Source: an uncultured Desulfobulbaceae bacterium (GTDB taxonomy: Bacteria > Desulfobacterota > Desulfobulbia > Desulfobulbales > BM004). Taken from it: a stretch of DNA of 44,512 nucleotides. The translations under genes were made by a program, and so were the position numbers. The stretch spans positions 1-44,512 of the forward strand of contig CALZHP010000014.1 in NCBI GenBank assembly GCA_945787325.1. Direction: 5' to 3'. Shown here piece by piece: positions 36,056 through 44,512 of the stretch. The notes beneath the pieces were generated by a model, which worked only from the letters and a program-made list of their open reading frames with translations, was not told where the DNA came from and searched no databases. The number at the start of each line of letters is the position of its first letter. Position 1 is the first letter of the stretch.

Positions 36056-36940
36056 TTATAATTCTTCCGGAGTGAATGTGATAACTTCGTTTATTGATGA
36101 AGCACCCCATAAAATCATCGCCAGGCGGTCAACACCAAGTGCAATACCAGCAGCTTCAGGCATTCTTTCAAGATCAGCAAGGAATTTTTCAGGAATAGGC
36201 GACTTTCTGCCCTGAGAATTGATAATATAGCTATCTTTTTCAAATCGAGCACGTTGATCGCTGGCATCAGTCAGCTCGGAAAAACCGTTAGCTATCTCTA
36301 TTCCGTTAATATAAAGCTCGAATCGTTCGGCTATAGCCGAGTTATCTTTTCGTAATTTTGCCAGGGCTCCCAATTCTGCAGGGTAATCATAAAGAATTGT
36401 TGGGGAAGTTAAGCCAAGTTGAGGTTCAATATGGAGACAGAGGTTTTCTTCAAAACTACCTTTTATTAAGCATTCCTCCAAGCCGATGGGTGAGTACTTT
36501 TCAAATGCTTCATCAACAGTGAATTTTTCCGATGTTTTTTTCAAGTGTTGAATGGCCGTGTTATTTATCGACAGTGATTCAACTAAAAACGAAAGAAGAT
36601 TCTCGCAATCCTTAATCAGATCATTATAATCGCTATTAATCCTATACCACTCCAGCATTGTAAACTCTGGTAAGTGAAAATTCCCGCGCTCACCTTTTCT
36701 AAAGCATTTACATATTTGGAATATTTTTTCGCTGCCGTTGGCCAAAAGGCGTTTCATGCACAGCTCTGGTGATGTTTGTAGAAAGAAGTCGCCTGATAGC
36801 TCCGGCTCTATATATATTTCGGGTGCAGGCGCTGGAATACGAATAGGAGTGTCTACCTCCAGAAAGTCCTGTTCCAAAAAAAAGTGTCGGAGGTTTTGAA
36901 TCAGGGAGGCCCGTTTTCTGAGGTTATGAATATCGAGCAT
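36056..36940 (-). CDS. epmA: EF-P lysine aminoacylase EpmA (GenX/PoxA/YjeA)
   Basis: Class II LysRS-like core without anticodon domain: FFLEQDFLEVDTPIRIPAPAPEIYIEP, LQTSPELCMKRLLANGSEKIFQICKCFRKGERGNFHLPEFTMLEWYR, GIALGVDRLAMILWG. Confidence 0.95.
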   Translation of the reverse strand: MLDIHNLRKRASLIQNLRHFFLEQDFLEVDTPIRIPAPAPEIYIEPELSGDFFLQTSPELCMKRLLANGSEKIFQICKCFRKGERGNFHLPEFTMLEWYRINSDYNDLIKDCENLLSFLVESLSINNTAIQHLKKTSEKFTVDEAFEKYSPIGLEECLIKGSFEENLCLHIEPQLGLTSPTILYDYPAELGALAKLRKDNSAIAERFELYINGIEIANGFSELTDASDQRARFEKDSYIINSQGRKSPIPEKFLADLERMPEAAGIALGVDRLAMILWGASSINEVITFTPEEL

Positions 36941-37035
36941 GGCTCAATCTGTGAATTGTTTAAACATTAAATGAGGGCTTTAGAAAAAACCCCAGTAATT
37001 ATGAAAGTGATATGGAAGTAGCAGATATAAGGTAA

Positions 37036-37596
37036 TTATTTTACTCGTGTCATATATTCTCCTGTACGGGTGTCGATCTGGATTTTATCTCCTTCCTCAA
37101 CAAAGGGCGGGACCTGGAGCACAAAACCAGTTTCAACAGTAACTGGTTTTGTATCCGATCCTGATGTGTCCCCTTTAGCCCAGGGATCTGCCTGTGTTAC
37201 AGTGAGATTTACAAAATTGGGAAGAGTAACTCCGATCGGTATGTCGTTAAAGAGTAGAACCTGCACTTCCATGTTATCGATGAGGAATCGGATGTCATCA
37301 CCCAATTGTTCTTTACTGATGGGGAATTGTTCGTAGTCCTTAATATCCATGAAATGATACTCGTCTCCCTGCGCATAAAGAAACTGCATGGTTCTTTCCA
37401 TTAACGGCGCTTTTTCAAATTTATCATTCGAGCGGTATGTCCGGTCAAACTGGTTGCCGGTCAGCATGTTTCGAAGCTTTGTCCTATAAAGGGCCTGTCC
37501 CTTTCCAGGCTTGGAAAACTGGAAATCTGTTACAATATAAGGTTCGCCGTCAATCTGGATTTTAAGGCCTTTACGAAGGTCTGAAGCACTGTACAT
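37036..37596 (-). CDS. efp: Translation elongation factor P
   Basis: YSASDLRKGLKIQIDGEPYIVTDFQFSKPGKGQALYRTKLRNMLTG; C-terminal KIQIDTRTGEYMTRV. Confidence 0.97.
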   Translation of the reverse strand: MYSASDLRKGLKIQIDGEPYIVTDFQFSKPGKGQALYRTKLRNMLTGNQFDRTYRSNDKFEKAPLMERTMQFLYAQGDEYHFMDIKDYEQFPISKEQLGDDIRFLIDNMEVQVLLFNDIPIGVTLPNFVNLTVTQADPWAKGDTSGSDTKPVTVETGFVLQVPPFVEEGDKIQIDTRTGEYMTRVK

Positions 37597-37644
37597 TTTT
37601 GAAACTCCATAAAAGTGATGGTTGTTATTGATTCAATCTTAAAT

Positions 37645-37738
37645 TTCTCGTGGTCACAAACGGGGCCAGGTAATATTAATATATTTCGGGCCCAAAACCT
37701 GTGCGCATCGTGATTTGTCCGATGCCGACAATAAATTA
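37645..37738. repeat. Interspersed 94-nt intergenic repeat, copy 2 (paired with 5540-5633)
   Basis: See 5540-5633; hairpin GCATCG (37705-37710)/CGATGC (37720-37725). Confidence 0.75.
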
Positions 37739-37967
37739 TTTAAAACAAAGCATTTAACTATCCAGGTAACTTTTTTGCAACAACGAACCTGCAAATTAGT
37801 CTACCTATATGACTTTTTCTTGAACTTAACAGAAGCTATTCTGTCTTTCAGAAAATGTATGCCTTTTTGAATTTTATCTACCAGTGAAATCTTTATTTGT
37901 TTTCAAGAGCAGGTTAGATTAATAAATTTGTCTTCTTATCCGCGAATTAAAAAAAGAGAAAATCATA

Positions 37968-38462
37968 ATGATTAGAATTGGCGTCCTTTCAGATACTCAT
38001 CTTTCTAGACCTACAGACCTTTTTGTTGATCAGGTTGCAGCTTGTTTTTCAGATGCAGATGTTATTTTTCATGCCGGTGATCTTACAGATCTTTCAATAT
38101 TAAGTGTATTTAAGGGCAAAGAGGTTCATGCTGTTCATGGCAACATGTGTGTACATGACGCATATAAATCCCTGCCGAGAAAGAAGATTGTCGAAATACG
38201 CGGTTTCAGATTTGGCATAACTCATGGTGCTGGCTATTTTATGAATATTGAAGAACACTTATGGGATGCGTTTGACCTGGTGGACTGTATTGTCTATGGC
38301 CATACACATCGACCTGTTTGTCATAAAAAAGGGGCTGTGCTTTTTGTTAACCCGGGAAGCTTTGTAACCAAAAGCCGTTATGGTACGCCAGGTACATATG
38401 CAACTATAGACGTTGGCGATAAACTTATTGGGAAAATTCACGAGGTGAGGGTAGGGCGATGA
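37968..38462 (+). CDS. YfcE/MJ0936-family metallophosphoesterase
   Basis: IGVLSDTHLS, VIFHAGDLTD, VHGNMC, ITHGAGY, VYGHTHRP, FVNPGS. Confidence 0.93.
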   Translation: MIRIGVLSDTHLSRPTDLFVDQVAACFSDADVIFHAGDLTDLSILSVFKGKEVHAVHGNMCVHDAYKSLPRKKIVEIRGFRFGITHGAGYFMNIEEHLWDAFDLVDCIVYGHTHRPVCHKKGAVLFVNPGSFVTKSRYGTPGTYATIDVGDKLIGKIHEVRVGR

Positions 38463-38956
38463 AAAATCTCTGGACACCCTGGCGTATGGCTTACATACTC
38501 GGTGAAGAAAATGAGGCTCAAGGGTGTCTTTTCGAGTCGGGCAGAGGAAAGTCATTTGATAGGGAACAACTGGTCCTGTATCGGGACAATCTTGTTACAG
38601 TCCTTATGAACCGTTTTCCTTATGCAAATGGCCACTTACTGGTAGCTCCAACTCGTCATATAAGCGATATAAGTGATCTGAACATGGAAGAAAATGCAGC
38701 GCTTATGCTGATGCTGCAAAAAGGTGTGACAATTCTAAGGAAACACTTGAATCCAGACGGAATGAATGTCGGGTTAAATTTAGGTGAAGTTGCCGGGGCG
38801 GGCATAGCGGATCATTTACATTTTCATATTGTACCGCGTTGGAATGGTGATCATAATTTTATGACCGTTTTGGCAGATGTTCGGACAATACCTGAGCACA
38901 TTGAGAGAACTTTTGATACTCTTCTTCCAGACTTTCAGGTTTTTCTTGAAAAATAA
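38459..38956 (+). CDS. HIT-family nucleotide hydrolase/transferase (Ap4A-type)
   Basis: LWTPWRMAYI, NRFPYANGHLLVAPTRHISDISDL, GLNLGEVAGAGIADHLHFHIVPRWNGDHNFM (HIT triad). Confidence 0.94.
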   Translation: MKNLWTPWRMAYILGEENEAQGCLFESGRGKSFDREQLVLYRDNLVTVLMNRFPYANGHLLVAPTRHISDISDLNMEENAALMLMLQKGVTILRKHLNPDGMNVGLNLGEVAGAGIADHLHFHIVPRWNGDHNFMTVLADVRTIPEHIERTFDTLLPDFQVFLEK

Positions 38957-39080
38957 ATGATAGCTGACATTTGTATAAAATAAGGAGTGGTTTTAGCTTT
39001 TTCTTATATGCTGAATGCGTTATTGTCAGTTTCTCTTTGAGGGTCCTTTTTATTTCATTAATTAGAATAGATTTGTAACG

Positions 39081-41747
39081 ATGACCAAGCCAGCCAAAGT
39101 AACTCCGATGCTTCGACAGTATATGGAGATTAAAGAGCAGTATGAAGATACGATCCTTTTTTTTCGTATGGGCGACTTTTATGAGATGTTTTTTGAGGAC
39201 GCAGTAACAGCATCTCGTGTTCTTGGAATCACATTAACTTCCCGCAGCAGCAAGTCTGATGAAAATAAAATACCAATGTGTGGTGTACCTTTTCACGCAG
39301 TTTCCGGCTACCTTACGAAAATGGTGAAGGCGGGTTTTCGCGTGGCAATTTGTGAACAGGTCGAAGATCCACGAGAGGCCAAAGGTGTTGTTAAGCGTGA
39401 AGTTGTCAGGGTCGTTACACCGGGTTTGGTCACTGAAGAGCAGTTGCTTGATGACAAGACAAACCGCTATCTGGCCGCAGTGAGTGTTCCGAGGATAAGT
39501 AAGAAAAATAAAGAGTTTGGGATAAGCCTTCTTGATATTACAACTGGAGAATTCCTGGTTACGGAACGTGTTGAAATTGGAGAAGTTATTGATGAGTTGA
39601 CTAGGATGTCGCCCTCTGAAATACTTTTGGAAATTGGAAAACCTGAAGAAAAAAATATTATTGCTGAAAGTCTTGAACAGTTTCTGCCCGACGTGTGCCT
39701 GACCTACAGGCCCTCTCATACATTTCAGCTGGATACAGCCAGGGAAACATTACTTGATCATTTCCAGACAGTTAACCTGGCAGGATTCGGTTGTGAAGAT
39801 ATGCCTTATGGAATAAGTGCTGCAGGTGCCCTGCTCGATTATATCCTGGAGACTCAGAAAACGGATATATCCCACGTTGAGCGGCTTGTTCCCATTGATC
39901 TGGCCAATGTTCTTCTTATAGATGATTCATCGCGTAGAAATCTTGAGATTGCGCAAACAATTGTTGGCGGCAAACGTGAAGGGTCTCTCCTGCATACATT
40001 AGACTATACCTGTACACCGATGGGAGCAAGACTTCTGAGGCGCAGACTGCTTTTTCCCTTACGTGATGTGGATAGTATTAATGCACGTCTTATGACTGTA
40101 GAGCAGCTTTTTCGTGATGCTAGTCTAAGAGAAAATCTTCGCGATACGCTTTCCAGGGTTTACGATCTTGAGCGATTAAACAGTAGAGTTGTGCTTGGGC
40201 GTGCCAATGCCAGGGATCTAACTGCAGTTAAATATTCATTTGCTCAGCTCCCTGAAATAAAAAATATGCTCAAAATGTTTGAGGAAGGGCTGCTTAAAGA
40301 AATATCAGATGAAATTGATGACCTGAGCGATTTGAGACAGTTGATTGATTACGGCATCAGGGAGGATGCCGTTGTCTCCTTGCGTGAAGGTAATATCATC
40401 AAAGAAGGATTTAATGAAGAGCTTGATGAACTGATAGCTGTTCTTCGAGATGGTAAACAGATGATTCTGTCCCATGAAGCAAAGGAAAGGGAACGTACAG
40501 GTATTGCCAAACTCAAGATAGGTTTCAACAAGGTCTTTGGTTACTATCTTGAAGTGAGCAAAGGGCAGCTTGCAAACGTACCCGACTATTTCATACGCAA
40601 ACAAACCTTGGTGAATGCGGAGCGGTACATCACTCCGGAGTTAAAGGAATTTGAAAATAAAGTTATGGGGGCGCAGGATAAGCGCCTGGAACTAGAATAC
40701 AAGCTGTTTTCAGAAATTAGGGATAAGGTGGCGGAAAAAAGCGCCGCCATTATCCATGCAGCAGCACAGATTGCCCGGTTAGATGTTTTCACCAGCCTTG
40801 CAGAAGTTGCGCGGCGTAACAGGTATGTGTCTCCCTTAGTAAATGAAGGTGATGAAATTACCATAATAGAAGGTCGTCATCCAGTTATTGAAAAGTCACT
40901 CCCTCCCGGAAAGTTTGTGCCTAACGATGTGCATCTTGATCAGCATAGTGAAGAAGTGCTTATTATAACCGGTCCTAATATGGCTGGAAAATCAACCATC
41001 CTTAGGCAGACAGCATTAATTGTTCTCATGGCGCAGATGGGAAGTTTTGTGCCGGCAGAGGAGGCGGAAATAGGTGTTGTAGACCGAATTTTTACACGTG
41101 TTGGTGCAATGGATGATCTTCGAAAAGGACAGTCAACTTTTATGGTTGAGATGAACGAGACAGCAAATATTTTGAATAATGCTACTGAGAAAAGCCTAGT
41201 CATTCTAGATGAAATCGGCCGAGGAACGAGCACCTTTGATGGCTTGTCAATTGCTTGGGCAGTGGCAGAAGACCTTGTAGAAAAAAATGGAAAAGGAGTC
41301 AAGACGCTTTTTGCAACACACTATCACGAACTTACAGAGTTATCCCTGACTCACAAAAGAGTAAAGAATTACAATATTGCAGTAAGGGAATGGAACGATG
41401 CCATTATTTTTCTGCATAAACTGATGAAAGGCGGTACTAATAGAAGCTATGGAATACAGGTGGCATCACTGGCCGGTGTGCCCTCAAAAGTTGTTGATCG
41501 GGCTGGAGAAATTCTTCGCAATATTGAAAAAGGTGAGTTGAATCCTCAAGGTGAACCGCGTATAGCATCAGACGGGAAAAGATATTCTGATGATATGAAA
41601 AAAGCCGAGGAGCAGCCAAGCCAATTGTCGCTTTTTGGAGGTTACGAAGATCCTGTTAGAGAAAAAATTAACAGTCTTCAGCTGGAAAATTTGACTCCTT
41701 TAGAGGCACTTAATTTATTATTTGAGCTCAAGAACATGAACAAATAG
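39081..41747 (+). CDS. mutS: DNA mismatch repair protein MutS
   Basis: KVTPMLRQYMEIKEQYEDTILFFRMGDFYEMFFEDA; Walker A ITGPNMAGKSTILRQTALIVLMAQMGSFVPA; LDEIGRGTSTFDGLSIAWAVAEDL. Confidence 0.98.
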   Translation: MTKPAKVTPMLRQYMEIKEQYEDTILFFRMGDFYEMFFEDAVTASRVLGITLTSRSSKSDENKIPMCGVPFHAVSGYLTKMVKAGFRVAICEQVEDPREAKGVVKREVVRVVTPGLVTEEQLLDDKTNRYLAAVSVPRISKKNKEFGISLLDITTGEFLVTERVEIGEVIDELTRMSPSEILLEIGKPEEKNIIAESLEQFLPDVCLTYRPSHTFQLDTARETLLDHFQTVNLAGFGCEDMPYGISAAGALLDYILETQKTDISHVERLVPIDLANVLLIDDSSRRNLEIAQTIVGGKREGSLLHTLDYTCTPMGARLLRRRLLFPLRDVDSINARLMTVEQLFRDASLRENLRDTLSRVYDLERLNSRVVLGRANARDLTAVKYSFAQLPEIKNMLKMFEEGLLKEISDEIDDLSDLRQLIDYGIREDAVVSLREGNIIKEGFNEELDELIAVLRDGKQMILSHEAKERERTGIAKLKIGFNKVFGYYLEVSKGQLANVPDYFIRKQTLVNAERYITPELKEFENKVMGAQDKRLELEYKLFSEIRDKVAEKSAAIIHAAAQIARLDVFTSLAEVARRNRYVSPLVNEGDEITIIEGRHPVIEKSLPPGKFVPNDVHLDQHSEEVLIITGPNMAGKSTILRQTALIVLMAQMGSFVPAEEAEIGVVDRIFTRVGAMDDLRKGQSTFMVEMNETANILNNATEKSLVILDEIGRGTSTFDGLSIAWAVAEDLVEKNGKGVKTLFATHYHELTELSLTHKRVKNYNIAVREWNDAIIFLHKLMKGGTNRSYGIQVASLAGVPSKVVDRAGEILRNIEKGELNPQGEPRIASDGKRYSDDMKKAEEQPSQLSLFGGYEDPVREKINSLQLENLTPLEALNLLFELKNMNK

Positions 41748-42013
41748 CCTAGGTGTATTCTGTTAAGCCGGTCCCTTCCAGATATCTCTAATCCCGCAAT
41801 AAATCAGACTAAATATCGGAAAAACAGCAAATTAATCAAATTTTTCCATAGCCTTAACGAGCTGTTATTATTGGAGAAAGCTTGTTTTGCTGGGCTTGCG
41901 GAGCTCGGAGAAGCTTAAAGGGTTGATATTGTTGATTTTTTGTTTTATAGTTTTCAGCAAGTTTATTAAGCAGGTTTTTTCCCTTTGAAAAGGGAGTTTT
42001 TTTCCACCTTCGA

Positions 42014-43771
42014 GTGCTAATGGACATGCATGAGATTGTCACCCCACGGCAGGTCGTAAACTTTCCTGCTACATCTCGATTCATTTTGTGTAATCGTGCC
42101 TTAATTGTCGGCATATTGCTTGCAATTTTCTTATCACTATCCTTTTCTGTGTTGAGTAATTCAGCATTTGCTTCTGAAAAGGAAGAAGCCTTCACTAACC
42201 TAGAGAAACAATATCTCGTTTCTAAATACTATTATAATAACCTGTCTGGCAAACCTGATTTTGGCAATAAACGCTCAAACTGGGAAAAAGGTATCAGACC
42301 ATTCAGGAAGATATATCTGGCCCGTCCTAAGGAAGCTTTAGCGCCTTATTGTCTATATACAATGGGTCGAATGTACCAGGTAATGTACACCCGTTTTCGA
42401 GTCACATCAGATCTAGATGAGGCTATAACGTATTTCAAGGATGTTGTTTCTATGTTTTCTAAACATAGACTCGCTGATGATGCTTTATATTTACTTGGCA
42501 GAATATATCTTGTGAATAAAAAAGATAGCGACCAGGCAGCAGAATATTTTGCCAAAATTATTAATTTACACCCGAAAGGGGACATGGTAGCGAGAGCGTC
42601 ATCAGAGCTAAAAAAGATGAAGTACGTCGTTGAGGTCCCTGTCAAGTCAAATCCCGTAAAAAATGCAAAATCAAATTATAAGACCAGCATTCTACCTATT
42701 AAACACTGGTCAACAGATGAGTATACCCGTGTTGTTATAAATGCGACATCTCCAACCCAATTCCGGGCAAACTTGCTGGAAAAGGTAGGTAACCACCCAA
42801 GAAGACTCTATATTGATTTTTCTGGCAGCAAGATCAAAAAAGAGGACTGTTCGCCAATCCCCATCCAGGATGGTTTATTGAAACGAGTGAGGGCGGGACA
42901 GTTTTCCAAGGATACGGTGCGTGTTGTATTAGATATTGAATCTATTTCTAAATACAAGATATTCAGCCTGCAAGATCCATTTCGTGTAATTATTGATGTC
43001 AAGGGAGAAAGTAGCAATAAACAAGATGTTGCAGCATCACATGATAAAAATATGAAAAGTGATAGCTCTCTTTCACTTGCACAACAACTTGGTCTTGGAA
43101 TCAGAAAGATTGTAATTGATCCCGGGCATGGCGGCAAAGATCCTGGGGCTATATCACCGACTGGTTTAAAGGAAAAACATGTAGTGCTTAAAGTTTCAAA
43201 AATGTTAGCACAGAAGCTGCGCCGGGAACTGGCTTGTGAGGTTGTGTTAACCCGTACAAGGGATGTATTTATTCCTCTTGAAGAGCGAACGGCAATCGCA
43301 AACATGTCAAAAGGAGACCTATTCATTTCTGTTCATGCAAACGCCAATCCCTCACCGAATGTCTGGGGGGTAGAAACGTATTTTCTCAATTTGACGACAA
43401 ACGAAGATTCAATGCGAGTAGCAGCGAGGGAAAATGCGACTTCAGCAAGCAAGATGAGCGATCTTCAGAATATTCTTTCGAGCCTTATGATGAAAACAAA
43501 AATTAAAGAATCGGCTAAGCTGGCACAATATGTCCAAACTAATATGGTAAATGGGTTGCGGCTCAAAGATCTTGGAGTGAAACAAGCACCATTTTATGTG
43601 CTCATTGGTGCAGAAATGCCGGCGATCCTTTCGGAGGTCGCCTTTATCAGCAATCCATCTGAGGCACAGAAACTGCGAGATGAAAGATATCTTTCAGCGA
43701 TAGCAACTCAGATTGCCTCTGGTGTTACCCGCTATGTAAAAGATTCAAGCCTTGCCCTTCTTGACTATTAG
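42014..43771 (+). CDS. N-acetylmuramoyl-L-alanine amidase with AMIN and Amidase_3 domains and N-terminal TPR-like region
   Basis: AMIN-like YTRVVINATSPTQFRANLLEKVGNHPRRLYIDFSG; Amidase_3 IRKIVIDPGHGGKDPGAISPTGLKEKHVVLKVSK, LFISVHANANPSPNVWGVETYFLN, PAILSEVAFISNPSEAQKL. Confidence 0.95.
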   Translation: MLMDMHEIVTPRQVVNFPATSRFILCNRALIVGILLAIFLSLSFSVLSNSAFASEKEEAFTNLEKQYLVSKYYYNNLSGKPDFGNKRSNWEKGIRPFRKIYLARPKEALAPYCLYTMGRMYQVMYTRFRVTSDLDEAITYFKDVVSMFSKHRLADDALYLLGRIYLVNKKDSDQAAEYFAKIINLHPKGDMVARASSELKKMKYVVEVPVKSNPVKNAKSNYKTSILPIKHWSTDEYTRVVINATSPTQFRANLLEKVGNHPRRLYIDFSGSKIKKEDCSPIPIQDGLLKRVRAGQFSKDTVRVVLDIESISKYKIFSLQDPFRVIIDVKGESSNKQDVAASHDKNMKSDSSLSLAQQLGLGIRKIVIDPGHGGKDPGAISPTGLKEKHVVLKVSKMLAQKLRRELACEVVLTRTRDVFIPLEERTAIANMSKGDLFISVHANANPSPNVWGVETYFLNLTTNEDSMRVAARENATSASKMSDLQNILSSLMMKTKIKESAKLAQYVQTNMVNGLRLKDLGVKQAPFYVLIGAEMPAILSEVAFISNPSEAQKLRDERYLSAIATQIASGVTRYVKDSSLALLDY

Positions 43772-43887
43772 CAATGATTACATGGGGTTGTTTTTCTTTT
43801 AATTATATGTGTTGCATGGGGTTAAATAATGTTTAGTTTATAAGGGGATGGAGAGTAGTAATACCTTCCTTCTTTTTCTCCTCCTTT

Positions 43888-43920
43888 TGGCAGGGCCAAC
43901 TTGGCCCTGCCATTTTTTTT
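43888..43920 (+). terminator. Rho-independent terminator after the amidase gene
   Basis: TGGCAGGGCC-AACTT-GGCCCTGCCA followed by TTTTTTTT. Confidence 0.93.
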
Positions 43921-43990
43921 GGGAAGTGAAAGTTGAACTGGTGGCGCAAATATTAAGATCACCCTGTCTGGTTTAGTAATTAAGGGAATT

Positions 43991-44373
43991 ATGAAAAACA
44001 TAATTATTGTCTCATTTGTGACGGCTGTTTTGTTCATGATGTTAATACCAGCCTATGCAGTGCGTCCAACACAGCGCTTAGACTTAAAACAAATGTTTGC
44101 CGATTCCTAAATTTCAGTCATATTCGCAAGGGAGCAAGATCCTTTAAAGAAGTATGCTTGAGTTGCCATAACGAGGAATTTGATAATGGTTTGCGTGGGA
44201 TGCTGGTTTTTATCCAAGAGCTTTCAGCCCGGACAAATGAACGCAAATTATTACTGAAAAATATCCCAAATGTGCCCAGGATGTCTCCTGGGATTCCTCT
44301 AAAGATGAATTCTGCTGAATGTAGTTTAATGCGCCCCAGTCTGGGGATACTAGATTACTTTAACATGGTGTAA
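43991..44373 (+). pseudogene. Probable frameshifted/degenerate secreted c-type cytochrome
   Basis: Frame 1 from ATG 43991: MKNIIIVSFVTAVLFMMLIPAYAVRPTQRLDLKQMFADS*; another frame continues FLNFSHIRKGARSFKEVCLSCHNEEFDNGLRG... with a CxxCH haem motif but no start. Confidence 0.5.
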
Positions 44374-44512
44374 TGTTCGTATTAATGGACGGAATACTAC
44401 TGAAAATCCCGCGTTTATTATTCTTTATGTATATGTTATTATTGGCTGTACCCTGCGCAACGAAGTACCAGAAAATGGACAGGAATGGGGATATGATAAA
44501 AAGTATCTTCCT
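44374..44512 (+). CDS. Partial ORF running off the window, possible lipoprotein
   Basis: MFVLMDGILLKIPRLLFFMYMLLLAVPCATKYQKMDRNGDMIKSIF...; hydrophobic stretch followed by Cys; truncated. Confidence 0.35.

Noticed and set aside
1-44512. CRISPR arrays, tRNA/rRNA genes, transposases, integrases, prophage or toxin-antitoxin modules
   Set aside because: Looked for regularly spaced repeats, CCA-ended cloverleaf-like sequences and characteristic protein motifs on both strands; none seen. Absence by eye is not proof.

Overview
This window is a chromosomal segment that looks like Desulfobacterota (deltaproteobacteria); the taxonomic guess is an inference from gene content only. It contains: (i) a type IV/MSHA-like minor-pilin cluster with an ECF sigma factor and a small membrane protein embedded in it (about 1-7.8 kb); (ii) hpt, bioA and elbB; (iii) the classic mnmE-jag-yidC-yidD-rnpA-rpmH block divergent from fmdB-like/mnmG/lgt (10.7-19.4 kb), including an rpmH that the ORF track misses; (iv) a fused endonuclease III-exonuclease III ORF; (v) a divergent pair of TauE/SafE permeases with a small membrane partner; (vi) a 3 x 36-aa Cys-containing tandem-repeat small protein; (vii) a beta-carbonic anhydrase; (viii) a lipoprotein with a thioredoxin-like fold whose ORF is interrupted by an in-frame TGA exactly where I expect a conserved Cys, followed by 26 more family-like codons and a SECIS-like hairpin, so it is a strong selenoprotein candidate; (ix) an unusually organised Mrp-type Na+/H+ antiporter operon (26.6-34.5 kb) with three NuoL/M/N-like subunits, an MbhD/E-like+MnhB fusion and two small membrane proteins; (x) a CheD-HDOD fusion, epmA-efp, a YfcE-like phosphodiesterase, a HIT protein, mutS and an AMIN/Amidase_3 amidase; (xi) a probable frameshifted c-type cytochrome remnant at the right edge. 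Two families of interspersed intergenic repeats with internal inverted repeats were found by eye. I saw no tRNA, rRNA, CRISPR array, transposase or phage gene. The most interesting item is the putative selenolipoprotein at 25683-26099. All assignments come from reading the translations and sequence, with no database search.
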